DNA from: Helopsaltes ochotensis
Taxonomy: Eukaryota > Chordata > Aves > Passeriformes > Locustellidae
Length of the DNA: 64,000 nucleotides
Reading direction: 5' to 3'
Assembly: GCA_013400155.1 (NCBI GenBank)
Contig: VXBM01001591.1
Coordinates: forward strand, 93,935-157,934
In this document: one piece after another, positions 1-11,459 of the stretch
Layout of the letters: each line of letters opens with the position of its first letter
Position numbering within the stretch: position 1 is the stretch's first letter
The notes under the pieces: generated by a model
What the model was told of the DNA's origin: nothing
Databases searched by the model: none
The model's input: only the letters and a program-made list of their open reading frames with translations
Translations under genes and position numbers: made by a program

Positions 1-3000
1 TGAGTGTGGCCTGGCTGTTTTTTGGCACTGGATTTGACCAGTTCACCCCACGGTTGGATGAGTGTAGCAGGTGTGGCAGCCTGGTGTTCTCTTCACCTAC
101 ACAAGCACCGGGAAAATTCCACTTTTGAAGACTTGCTCTTAATCTTACCTCCAGATACGAAACTGTTCAAAAGTTCAGATCTTGACCCACTGTCTCAACA
201 CCTGAGCATCGGATTCTGACTTTGGATCTCCACGTGGGTGACACTTGTGTGTGTGCTGCTTGAGCTGAAATGTGTTCTCAGCAAGGCCCAGCTACAAATC
301 TCAATGTAGCTCATTCCTTGACATGGTGATAAAGCTTTAAACTCTTATAGGAGGTGCTGCTTTGCAGCTCTGTAGCTTGCTTTGTGAGAGGATGCTTTTT
401 TTCTTTTGAGGAGAGCGGTGTGACAGTGTGGTGTGCCTCTGACAGTCTTGCTGACATGTGGAGCAAGACTTTGCAGGTCTGGTGCCAGCTCACATTAGAG
501 CAGCACATACTCCATAAAAGACTTCTTGCTAGAAGGTAATTTCTCATGCATGAACGGTGTTTTGGTTTTGTTTTTGTAGCCCTTGCAGTAGGAACAAAGT
601 TACATGTTTCTCTTTTAAACATAAAGCTGGTAGGTTTCCTCTTTGTACAGGAGAGATATTTCAGTGTTTTTTGGTTGTTTTGGGTTTTATTTCCTCCAAA
701 ATGATATTAGCAGCTTCTCTTCTACTTGATTTGATATTGACTTAGTTTCTGAGGTTTTAGTTTTCTGTGCTTAGAGTAACTCTGAGTCTTAGTTGATAGT
801 TTACAAGTGTTACAGCGTTAGATTGCTGATCAGCAAACGTTCACCTGTGAAAACCCTGAGAAGGCTCACTGGCACTCAAGTGAATAAATCCTTCCCCAAA
901 CATTAAATAAAGTGTGAAACTTAATACCAGATAAATGTTACTGTAGACTTGTAAACAAGACCAGCAGAGCCACCTGTTCCAGTGGGAGCTTCGTGCATCC
1001 AGGTGAGCACACAGGCCACGTCCATATCCCTTTGGCATTGTGGAATTGTAATGCAGAACTTCTTCAGGATGTGACACCAGCTGGAATACACTTGGAAATG
1101 AACCCAGCTGACCTGGGAGATAGGCTCTCTCCTCCCCAGAATCCATGGTCTCTCCTGTGGGAAGAGAGGGGAATGGAAAGGTGGATGAGGGAATTTAGGG
1201 AGCTTGAATTGCAGCTCAATGGGTGAAATGGGCTGAAATCATCCTCTGAGTCATGGACAGGAAGGTGAGAACACCAGTGTGAGGTTTTCAGGAGGTGCTG
1301 CTTGGGATGTGAACAGTGACAGTGCTCTGGGAAGGTTGGCTTTGCTTGCTTGGATTGTGGCTCCACAGTGATGACAGGATTTCATGTGCACGTCTGGCAG
1401 CAATACCAGCAATACCAAAACCTTGTAAAAGCATCAAATGGAACCAACTGGGGATTTCATTGTGCTCTTTAAGATTATTTTAACACCTTGCAACTCTGAG
1501 TAACCTTTTAATTAAAATCCTGATTCATAAACCAAGCATATTGAGGAACAGAAACCAAGTTCCATCAACAGTGGCTTAAGGATTCCTGATCTTCAGGCAC
1601 AGCTACATCAGAGGGAGAAATGAGCATCTTGCCTTAGGGATCAGTGGTTGGGAAGCATTTTTCCCTATGTTTGAGTGTGCCTCGAAGTCCTATTAGGTAA
1701 AATGGTGTTTTGACAGTTAACGTAATGGATGTGGTTGATTTGGTTTGTTTATGCATTTTTACCGTGTGGTTCAGTAGCAGTAATAGGTCTAGATCCTCTT
1801 GAAAACCTTTGTAAATATGGTGGAGCTGGCAGGTTCTTTATAACTCAATAAATTCACCTGAAATAGAATTGAATTTGGCTTCAGTATTTTTTTTCCCCCT
1901 TCTATTCCTATCCCCTGTGTTTCCTTTTCAGGGCTGATAAGTCAATAAAACTGACCTTCAGGGTTCCAAAACTTCTCAAGCAGTTGTTTTATCACACATC
2001 ATGCAGTCAATTGGGTTACAATAGTGCTGGAGCCAACACCTCCTCGTGTTTTCATGTAAAGAAGCTGTGTTGGAGGGAATACAGACATCTTCAAAACCAT
2101 GGGAACAAGGAACTTTAGTTCCAGGACAGTGGATCTAAACAAATGCTTACTGATTGCCATGCTTGCTTTTCCTTTTAGTAAGAAGCATTACTTTTTGATG
2201 GCGTGTTTAAAGCTGTTTTGTGGAGGCAGAGCCAGCCCCCTTCGCTCTCCAAAGCACTTTGATGGCAGGCAGAGTTGGAACTCCCACGACAAGCACATGG
2301 AACTGCAAACCTGCTGAGGGCTGGCCTCTTACTGCTGACCTTCACACGGAAAGCCTTGGATGGGAGGCAGTATAGAAGTCCTAAAAACAAAGTTGGACGT
2401 TCAGGTAGAAGTGGGGAAGGCAGCGGTGGGGCTTAAAAAGAAGCATGCTGAAGAAACAGACTTCTTAAAGCTTGGTGTTGGGATTGACTGGGGAATGGAA
2501 CAGATCTGTCTGAGCCTTCTGTTTACTGATGTTTATCATCTTGCAGTTAATGTGGCACTGCTGCCAACCAATTCAAAATTGTATTGATGTTTTAAGGTGT
2601 ATTCCCTCCCTTTCCCCCAGTCACTTTTTGAACTTTGCTTTACTAACACCTCAGATTTGTTCTAGAGCCATGTCCTCTGTTTCCTGTGTTAGGAAAAGAC
2701 CATCTGAAGACCAGCTTGGTTTCAGTGTACCACACTTCTGTGCCAAGGGCTTTGCTTTGCACCTGCTCTGCACAGCCTGAGGGGAGATTGACTCCCTACC
2801 AAATCACATTTTCAAAATTTCAACTTTGCTTTGGTGGTTTGTTTGGTTTTTTTTTTCTTTTTTTTTTTGTAATTTTAGTTTGTGGTGAGTGCTTGTCCTC
2901 AAAGTTCACAATAAATGACACTTGCCTTGGCCTCAGCATCTCCTCAGTCTGAAACTCCCATGGGCAGGAGAGGAAGTTGACATGACAACTCTGCTGCTCA

Positions 3001-3181
3001 AGGAAGCTCAGAGCTGTGATGGGAACTGACTAATGATTCAAATGGAGGGTGCAGAAGGGTTTGGCATCTCCCTTCAGAGCTCTGCTGAGCAGGTGTTGCT
3101 GCCTCCTCCTTGTGTTATGGTGGCCAAGGTTCTGGGGGTGGGTAAATACAGGAGGGAACTTCAGCTTAGCACAGAGAGCAG
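1..3181. other. Unique non-coding stretch, nothing recognised
   Basis: No gene, RNA gene or mobile element is recognised. All open frames are short, overlap on both strands and begin and end without splice or Kozak context. A T-rich tract at about 2835-2870 ends in a splice-acceptor-like TTTTAG, but no exon follows. The sequence is CpG-poor, as expected for bulk avian intron or intergenic DNA. Confidence 0.6.
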
Positions 3182-3189
3182 GATGGATC

Positions 3190-3232
3190 CTGCTGAGTAA
3201 TTAACTAACCCTCACTCCTTGTTACTCAGCAG
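3190..3232. repeat. 11-bp perfect inverted repeat
   Basis: The left arm CTGCTGAGTAA (3190-3200) is the exact reverse complement of TTACTCAGCAG (3222-3232), with a 21-base spacer. Each arm carries TGAGTAA, close to an AP-1/Maf half site, and the left arm runs into a TAATTA homeobox core. The arms are seen directly; any protein binding is inference. Confidence 0.7.
3191..3207 (+). repeat. 17-mer, first copy of a direct repeat
   Basis: TGCTGAGTAATTAACTA occurs here and again at about 4067-4083, roughly 876 bases downstream. The flanks differ apart from a shared CCC just after it. It includes the left arm of the inverted repeat at 3190-3232. Confidence 0.65.
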
Positions 3233-3381
3233 CCAGGCCCCTTCTTGGGGCTACTCCAGCAGAACGGAGCAGCCAAGCTGTGTCCCCATGCTACAGAAAA
3301 AAGAGGGAGCAGAGGAAGAAGCTTCCTGTCCTTGCTCTTCCCCTTCTGCTGACAGAGCAGGGGAGGGCAGCAGATACCAGA

Positions 3382-3413
3382 CTGTGCTGTGCTGCACTGT
3401 GCTGTGCTGTGCC
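3382..3413 (+). repeat. Short CTGTG microsatellite
   Basis: Imperfect CTGTG pentamer run, interrupted once by GCACTGTG. About six units. Simple sequence with no other sign of function. Confidence 0.7.
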
Positions 3414-4066
3414 ATCCCTCCCAGTGCACTGAAGAGCCTGAAGATGACTTCTGATGGCTCTTTTGGAAGGACAGGCATTGACCCACAGTTTAGCTGGAGA
3501 TGATCCCTTCCAGCTCAGATTATTCTGTGCTTGTTGCTGTGGTGCTGCTTACTCTTAGCAGGCTTCAGAAAGCGGTTGTGGCCCTCAGGGGGCCCCTGCA
3601 CTGGAAATGCTGTGTCTGCAAGCATGACTGCCTCACTAACAGAGCCCTGTTCTTCCTCAGGTCTCTCCCAGCTCCCCCTCAGCCCAGCACGTGAGTGTTT
3701 CTTCACCTTCAGCCTGGTACTTGTATGAAAATAGTAATATATATTAATTTGGGAAAAGAAATTCTCTTTCTCCCAGGAAAGCAGTGGGACTCCACTGACA
3801 GCAAATGCTTACATTTGGGCTGCTGTTGGCCTCAGAGGAGCCAGGCACTACTTTGCTGCCATCTTCCAGGTTGGTCATTTCTACCTCTGAGGAGCAAATG
3901 GCACAGCATGGAACACCCTGATGCTGCCAGAGCTGTTCAGTGGAAATGCCTGTTTCAGTAAAGGCCATTTTTTTCATCTTTGTTCCTGGTGATCATCTAG
4001 CAGAAGAGCTGGAAATCAGGAATGTGCATGTGCTGTTAATCCCATAACCTGGACTGAGGATGCCTT

Positions 4067-4083
4067 GCTGAGTAATTAACTAC
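4067..4083 (+). repeat. 17-mer, second copy of a direct repeat
   Basis: Second exact copy of the 17-mer seen at 3191-3207. This copy lacks the inverted partner arm. Confidence 0.65.
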
Positions 4084-4214
4084 CCAGTGCCTGCTGCTTT
4101 CCTGAGTGAAACTTGTCAGGCTCTCAGTAACTACTCTGATTAAAGCTGAGCTAGACCTCTAAGATCTGTGGTTCTGCAGCTGTTCCTGAACTGCAGATGT
4201 TTTTTTTTTTCCAG

Positions 4215-4353
4215 AGTCTGTATGGAAGGCAGTGGTACTGGCTGTGCACGGAGTGAGAAAGCAGCCATAAAGATCCCCGAGTATCCCGAAAGGCAAAGCA
4301 ATTTTACAAATTGCAGCTGTAGATGGACTTGTAGAAAATCCAGTGGACAACAG
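4215..4353 (+). CDS. Candidate Cys-rich exon (unconfirmed)
   Basis: A run of T ending in CCAG (4201-4214) makes a textbook splice acceptor. It is followed by an open segment of one base plus 46 codons, ending at CAACAG before a GTGGAG donor of moderate strength. The same frame stays open to a stop at 4519-4521, so a terminal exon is also possible. The 46 residues include five cysteines, among them a C-x-C-x3-C cluster and an Asn-Phe-Thr glycosylation sequon just before it, which would suit a secreted protein. I do not recognise the family. An overlapping 144-codon frame on the other strand warns that this patch is simply stop-poor. Splice sites and frame are seen; coding status is a guess. 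Confidence 0.18.
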
Positions 4354-4521
4354 GTGGAGCAAGTGCATTGTGGTAAAGCATGCAGAGGAAAACAGGATCA
4401 GTTTTACACTCCTGTGAGCACGTGGGGCAGCAAGGTGTCAGCAGCCTCTCCTGAGAGGCAGCGCATTTTATCTGTGCCAGAGCTGCCCTCTGGTTTAACA
4501 CGTGCTGTGAGGCTGAGTTAG

Positions 4522-7500
4522 TTCTGCTGTGGAATAAATGGTCCTCATCCTCTAGGGTCGCTTGTGCAGAGTAGTCCTGCTTTAGTCTCACATCAGCAGC
4601 TCCACCAGACCGGTCAGTGCTGCGTGAGAAAAGGTGCTCAGCAATGAGCCAAGGCCAAATTAAAAAGAGCATGGGATTGGAAAGTGCCTGGGATTTCAGG
4701 GATGTGATTTCAGATACTCTTGTGCTAATTTTTTCCAAAGGCTCTTGTATTCTTCTTCTCTATATCCCTGTCAGAGTTAGTCGAAAATTATAAGTATTTT
4801 GCATGCTGTCAAACTGAGCTTTGAGAAAGACAGTTCAGACCCCCTTACACCTAGCTTGAAATATGTGAGTTATCCAAGTAGAGTGAGTCTGTAGCTGATA
4901 GAAAGAGACTCCTGCAAAGTAAATTCTCATTCTTGTTCTGCGACCTTCCCTAACACATTTGTGTGAGAAGTGCTCATTAGTGATGCAGAGCTCATGAGCT
5001 GTGTTTTTGCACTTGGTGTGTACTTCAACCCGTATCTCTAAAGGAATTTTTTAAGTACATGAACACACACATTTCAGTTTCATGAGATGTTGTGGGAACT
5101 GATGCTTAGTTTTTGTTGGACAAATAGCAAAACAGAATCAACTTTCCCAGACCTCATTTTCTCAGGTGAAAGCTTTAGGAGACCTTACAGAAATGAAAAG
5201 TACTTTGTTTCAATACTGGAAATGTTATATTCTGTGCTTTCCCTTCTGTGTGGTTGGCTTGAATGTTTTCCATGGCCAGAAATACCTCCTTTTAACTAGC
5301 ACTAGTACTTTATATCCCATTGTCCTCTAGTTCCCTTTTTAGCTTCTCTGTCCTTCCCTTCTGATACCTTAGAACTCAAATTCCACAGGAGCTTAGATTT
5401 TGGTCCTGTTTTCTTAGCTTGGAAAGCATGAATCAGATTTGGTCAGAATCCACCAGAAATACTGACATCTTTGTTCAGAACAATGAAAAAAAAAAAAGAA
5501 CATTGGCAAGTGCCAGCATGGTTTCCATAGAAATCTGCTGTCTGCACAATGAGGAAACAAATGCCAGTTGGCTGAAAACTCACATTGTCCTTCGTGTTTG
5601 TTTTGGGGGGTAAGAGTTATCACTTGGCTCTGGGTGATGCCTTTGGTTACTGTTTTTCTTCCATCTTCTCAGGTTTGTGGGTTTTTTCTCTGTCTCCTGG
5701 TGTGGCCCCACCCTAAGCTTCTCCATCCCACCACAAAGTACTATCCACACAGCCTTCTTCCACGACATCTTCCTCCCTGGTGTGTCCTGCCAGCTTCAGG
5801 CTGCTCCTCGGAGGTGTTTAGATGGGGGGAGACAGGGTCAAGTGCGTGGAATAGGTTTGAGAGGGAGATACATCTGAAAAAGCCTGAGAACTGCTGTGCT
5901 GAGGTATGGATTTCCAGCTGGATCACATTTTGTATTTTACAGTCCTGTCTGCATTCCAACGATGCACAGGGGAAAATGAGGATTTTTCTATTTCAGCTGG
6001 AAAAAGCCACCCACGTGAGAGAACCATTGAGTGACCTGTTAATAATTTTTATCTGCTTGTTCTGTTCTCTCCGTTCTTCCAGTGAAACTCTCTTCCCACC
6101 ACGATGCCCAGCAGTTTTTTGTGGCTGGCAGTGGTGAAACTTGCTGCATAGCAGGATCTGATGGAGAGCTCTGTGGCCTGGGGGGCTCTTGCAGTGAGTT
6201 TTTGTTGTGCATGGGCTCAGCAGTGCTGCATGACAAATGACTTTTTACTGCTGTGCCTGGCCAAAGACCAGTGTGTGCCTCCACCACTGCTGCTGAGATC
6301 TGTGGTTGTTCATCACCTCGTGGATCAGGTCTTTTGTTAATGATACCCCTCAAAAAAAGCATCATGCTGAACAGGCACTGCTTGATGTTAATTCCTTCAG
6401 TGTCCAAGGGTGGCGTGCCAGGAATAAAGAGGAATTGGTTGAGTTAACGAATGGAAAAATCGATCACAGAAATATTAGGGGTGCTCTATTAGATGTGCCT
6501 GTACTCCCCAAAGGATCATCTAAGGGCTGTTGAAACACTGGGCAATCTATTTTCCAGTTTTATGCAGCTTTGACTTGGTTTTCACAGAGATGAGAAAAAA
6601 AGGCTCCACAAAGCCTGGTTATTTGCTCATGGTTCAGGAGGTGCTTAATAGGTTTGCTTCCCATGTCCCTGTTTTTGAGTGTTACGCACAATAATTTCCA
6701 CTGACCTCAGCATTTCTGTAGAAGCAGGTCACTTGAAGAGCTGTGTAAGAGGATGCAGAGTGTGTGAACGTGTGATCTTGTCCAGCTCTGAGCATGGGGA
6801 AAAGGGCTGAGGTGAGGAGGTGCCTTTGCATTCAGGTCCAGTTGCTGGACAAGTGTTCAGCCCTCGTGTGTTCAACGTGTCCACTGGTGACCACAGAACT
6901 CCTGACTGAAACCACAACGCTGAACTGAGCTCTTTACACTCTCCTTTTGCTCTGTTCACCTTGATTCTTACAACCTGGGATCCTGACCCTTGTTTTCCTT
7001 GCAGTAAATTGTGGAGGTCCTGCTGTCTGCAGAGGGAGAGGGCCAAACTCCTCACCAGCTCTTTTTCCCCCTGGATGCAGGAATAAGGAGCAGGCTTGGA
7101 AATGCAGCCTTCCTATCTTGTCAGTGTGTTTCTTGTGAGATTCCTGGGAGGGCCCTTGACGACAGCAGCCTCCATGGACAGACAGGAAGAGGGCTAGACA
7201 TTGCAAAGCATGAATAATCCCGAGTTCTAGCCTGGTCATCAGCCTCATGGAGCTCTGAGTAATAACATGAGGTTTATGGGAAAGCTTGAGATTTCTACCT
7301 TGCCTTCTATTTACAACAGATTTGTGCATTTTATCTTTGCAATGTGCCTAAAAGATTCATTTGTTTCTAAAATGGAGTCTCCCTGCCTCTTCACTCATGC
7401 TACAAGAACTGTAGCAAGCAATTATGATGTAAAAATTGTAGAGAGACTAGAGCTCAGAAGTCTTCAGTGGCAATTTACGTTGCATTGGTAGAACCATGCC

Positions 7501-9064
7501 ATAGGTATCTCTGCAAGAGTTCATTCATGCAAGTAAATCAATGTCCAAAAACAGTCTGGCCACTTCCAGCTCTGCAAAAGGCTCGAAGATCCTTCTCACA
7601 GGTCTTTGTAATGCTGATGCAAATGGCCAGGAAGTTTTTCAAGTTCAATTTAAACAACCACGATGCCAAGTTGGAAGTGGAGGAAGGGTTCCTGCCTTTT
7701 TTGGTGAAGCACTTGAAGGCATGTTCCTGATAACTCTGTTTCCTTTCCCAGGGGGGTCTGAGGGGACAGGCTTTGCCTCACCTCCTTGGACAAGTCTGCA
7801 GCAAGGCTCTCCCTTGGCTCCTTTTATTGCTAAGAAGGACTAGCAGTCCTTTTTAGGATGTGACTCATCAGACCTATTTTAGACATTTCATTTAGGTGAG
7901 ACTCATAGTGGCCTCCCACTCTTTCCTTCTCCCCAGTGACTCGGGGAGCTCCAGGGTGCCTGGGTCTGATTTAGGGTGTGTTTCACAGAAGCCTCTGTCA
8001 TCAGGGGCCTCACCATGCCTGATGAGATTGCTTTCTGAGCTGCAGAGTTGGTTTTGGTAGGTGATACACGTAGCATGCAAACAAAACTACGGATGGTTTT
8101 GTTTATACCCTTTTTAATCATTTGCCCCAAAGCTGGATTTTGCTGTCCATGAAGGTGACCCAGCAAACTTGGTGTCCTGTGTGCCTTCAGCTTCTTTCCC
8201 ACCCCATTTAGTGCTGTGGCTTGCCTTGCAGTGTCCTGTGCTGCCCAAAACACCCTGAGAGGATGGATGTCTGCAGCCTGATGTCTTTGCTCCTCAGCTG
8301 CAGCACAGGCAAATCCAGAGTCCAAAGACATCCTGGGGCTGTGACCCTGCTCGGGTTCCAGGCTGTGATTGCACAAGCGAGGAGGATTACATCAGGGTCA
8401 CTGCAGTGTGAGAAACACATCCACGTCTTTTCTTAGAAAGTCAAAGCCTTTACAGACCTTTCCTTTTCATTTTCTGTAGGCTCCAGTAGGTCCTGCTGGG
8501 GAGAAGGGTCAAGGTGGAGGGAGCTGGGCTCCTTTCTCTCATTATTGGAGTGTTAAATATTTTGCAGGATTCTGGTGTTGAAAGCTGCGATCCGAACAGT
8601 TGAGAAAAAGTTCAGCCCCGCATACTTCGCTTCCAGAAAATGCCCACATGAATTTCTCTGATTGAAGTGGAGCAACCACAAGGGAAATTCTCAGGACGGA
8701 CAATTTCAAATTCTAAATAGAAATGTAACAGGAAATTAAAAGTAAAAAAGAAAGACCTATGACCAATATCCACAAAGAACCATTTGACCAGTGTCTAGAT
8801 TTCAGCTTTGAAACGAATCTAGGCAAACCACCAAGAAATATGCATTTGTTATGCTTTCCCAGTTGTGTTTCTCCAGCTCAAAGCACTTGAAGTAAATAAA
8901 ACAGCCTCAGGAAATCAGTGTATTATGGTTCTCATTGATGCAATTGTAACTGTAAAACATATTTTACAGTATTAATGTCAGCATCCAGTCACTGCTTTGC
9001 ACTCAGTGTAATTGGATGCATCTGATAATTACGAGCTCAGTCCTGACCCCAGTGATCCTTTCAG
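4522..9064. other. Unique non-coding stretch
   Basis: No known gene or repeat is recognised. A 189-codon frame at 5568-6137 has no splice or start context and reads like chance low-complexity protein. The AT-rich part at about 8690-9010 has the look of a conserved non-coding block, including the palindrome CTGTAAAACATATTTTACAG near 8952, but conservation cannot be judged from one sequence. Confidence 0.5.
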
Positions 9065-9120
9065 GACTTCCCTTGCAGGGCCGAGCCTGCCAGTGTCTGT
9101 TTGGTGTTTATAACCAACAG
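9065..9120 (+). other. Candidate short exon with two possible acceptors
   Basis: The donor CAACAG|GTAAGA at 9121 is close to consensus. Two pyrimidine-rich acceptors precede it, one ending at 9064 and one at 9078. They give exons of 56 or 42 bases, and both have an open frame. The 42-base version reads GRACQCLFGVYNQQ. No family is recognised. It lies just upstream of a CR1 insertion. Splice motifs are seen; exon status is inferred and weak. Confidence 0.15.
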
Positions 9121-9189
9121 GTAAGAGAGATTTCAAATAATGCAGCTCCAGTCTCCCTGACAGCAATTCTCAATTGTCTCTCTGTTTTT

Positions 9190-9749
9190 TGGAGCACAGG
9201 AAGGACATCAGCCTGTGGGGGCAAGCCCAGAGGAGGCCTCCAAGATGATCAGAGGGATGGAGCACCTCTCCTCTGAGGAAAGCTGAGAGAATTGGGATTG
9301 TGCAGCCTGGGGAAGAGAAGGCTCCAGGGTGACCTCATTGCAGCTTTGCAGTATCTGATGGGAGACTAAAACAAAAATGGAGAAGGACCCCAAGGGCACG
9401 TGGTGACAGGACAAAGGGGGATGGCTTCAGGCTGAAGGAGAGCAGGTTCGGATTGGATATTTGGAAGAAATTCTTTGCTGTGAGGGTGGTGAGGCCCTGG
9501 AATGGGTGGGCCAGAGGAGCTGTGGATGCTCTGGGCAGGCTGGATGGGGCTTTGAGCACCCTGGTGTGGAGGAAGGTGCTCCTGACCATGGCAGGGGCAG
9601 GAACTGGGTGGTCTGGAAGGTCCCCTCTGTGAGGGACACGTTCAGAGCAGGGACACGGGGTGCAGCTGCTCTAGGCTGAGCTCTGGTGGGAACCTGGCAC
9701 AGGTTATCCCTAAACTTCCCAGCTAAACCATTCTGTGAGTCTATGATTT
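9190..9749 (+). mobile_element. CR1 LINE, 3' end, sense orientation
   Basis: Matches remembered avian CR1 3' sequence along most of its length: the motif around CCAGAGGAGGCC, the block from TTGTGCAGCCTGGGGAAGAGAAGGCTC, the GGAAGAAATTCTTTGCTGTGAGG block, the GGCTGGATGGGGCTTTGAGC block, and the terminal CCATTCTGTGAGTCTATGATT, typical of the CR1 3' end. It is 5'-truncated, as most CR1 copies are. It lacks a short internal piece before GGCAGGCTGGATG and carries about 85 extra bases (about 9630-9714) just before the 3' end. The open frames inside are not intact reverse transcriptase. Confidence 0.9.
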
Positions 9750-11354
9750 ATGCAGAGGTTCAGACCATGAGTAAATAGGAGCAATTTGTGAATCCTCCCC
9801 TCATGCAGGAACTTTAGGGGGTTTCGAAATATATTGGGGACATGGACGAGCTGCATGACCAACAATCCCATTTTCCACATAAAATAAGGCAAAATATTCA
9901 TAGATGGAGACGAAATGTATTCCCTGAAAGTCCATACATGAGATAATGAATAGATGTACCTTTTCCCCATGCAGGGCCATGAAGGCAATACAAAGTTTGA
10001 CAGTGAGAATCCAAGCAAACCTGAGTCAGAGACCTCAGTGCCACGGTGTGCACAGACATTTATTGAGATGGAAGATACTGTGCTGCAGTTTGAGGTGTGC
10101 AAAGCTGCCTGCTGCAATCCTCCTGCCACCTCCTGTGTGCCTTGGAAGTCTCCCCCCTAATCCTGCAGCAAGGTGTGCTTGTCTCTATATACAACTCTTC
10201 TATTGTGAAGAGCTGGTTATGGTTTGGTTTTTTTCTTAGAGTATTTCAGAAGAAAAAAGTGTTTCGTTGGGTTTTTTTCTCCATGGATTTAAAAAAAATG
10301 AAATGAGAAACCACAACTTTGGGGTACAAATATTCTGTTTATAAAAACTGGAAATTATTTTGGGAAGTTTTTTTTCCCCAAAATTCCTTTTTAACACAAA
10401 ATAGTCGAAGGAAACAGGAGAAAACTCAGTTTTAAGCCTGTGCTTCTTGTCCAACAGGAAAACATTTTGTGAGGGCAAAAAGATGGAGAGGAAAAAAAAA
10501 GCTATTGTAATCTGCTACAAAAATACTTGGCATTTTAAGAACATTTTTTATGCCTTTGTTTGCATCTTGCTCTGCCTCTTATTTGTCATCATTTAGCCTC
10601 CTCAAGATGCAATATTATTCACCCAGGCATTCTGCAAAATACGTCATGCTTTGAAAGGAAGGTGACAAAAAGGACAATTCCTGTTGCAAGACAGCATTCC
10701 TGGGGGAAAATCACAACAATAAATACGTTACAGAGGGATTGCATCCCACTAAGAATGTTTGCTGTGAGCTGCCCGTCCCTTAGAAGTACGGCACAAACGT
10801 CATCTGGCCAAATGATGGTTCTGACATCAATAACACAATAAAGTGTTGAGAAACTGCAAATCTCCGGGTGAAACTGCAGCTCCCTCAGGGCAGCTGAAAG
10901 TTCAGGATGGGACTGGGTTATGGGGTGGAATGATCTGGGGAGGAAGGGGACTTTTTCTCCTGATGTTGAACCAAAGACTCGTTCTGCTCCTGGATTATCA
11001 AACACTGGGGAGAAATGATCCCTGGTGTGTGATTTGTTGTGAGCATGAGACAGCTTTTGTAGGATTTTTGTGACTTTCTGTGCCTGTAGATTTGGTTTCT
11101 GGTTGTCATTTCCTCTGGTGGCAGACACAGGCAGCACAAGCTGGCAACAGGGCTGATAATTAAGGTTGCCAAACATTAAAAAGAACAAAAAATCCTTAGG
11201 CTTGTCTACATTGCATTTTCTTTTGTTAATATTTTTTGTTAAACTTCAGCCCTAGAGAACAGTGGTGGTATTTTCCACACCAGAAGTTTTCCTCAGAATA
11301 GAGTATCAAATGCCAGATCATAGGACTTGCTGAATCTCCAGCATATTAGGAGAT
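9750..11354. other. Unique non-coding stretch
   Basis: Nothing recognised. It has several homopolymer runs of A and T. A 189-codon minus-strand frame at 10619-11188 has no supporting signals. Confidence 0.5.
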
Positions 11355-11459
11355 ATTATAGATTATAGGTTATAGATTATAGATTATAGGTTATAGATTA
11401 TAGATTATAGATTATAGATTATAGATTATAGATTATAGATTATAGATTATAGATTATAT
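11355..11459 (+). repeat. Heptamer tandem array (ATTATAG) x15
   Basis: Fifteen contiguous 7-base units, nearly all ATTATAG. Units 3 and 6 start with G instead of A, giving a three-unit rhythm at the left end, and the last unit ends in T. The uniform right-hand part suggests recent slippage growth. It is a simple satellite rather than a CRISPR-like array, because there are no spacers. Confidence 0.95.

Noticed and set aside
5568..6137. 189-codon open frame on the + strand
   Set aside because: No Kozak start or consistent splice sites, skewed residue content, and a length expected by chance in 64 kb of six-frame sequence.
8479..8520. Collagen-like words (GPAGEKGQGG) after a TTTCTGTAG acceptor
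   Set aside because: No Gly-X-Y run continues beyond a few triplets and no donor fits a 45- or 54-base collagen exon. Chance.
10619..11188. 189-codon open frame on the - strand
   Set aside because: No recognised domain or gene signals; chance length.
11355..11459. CRISPR-like array
   Set aside because: Contiguous 7-base units without spacers in a vertebrate genome. Simple satellite.
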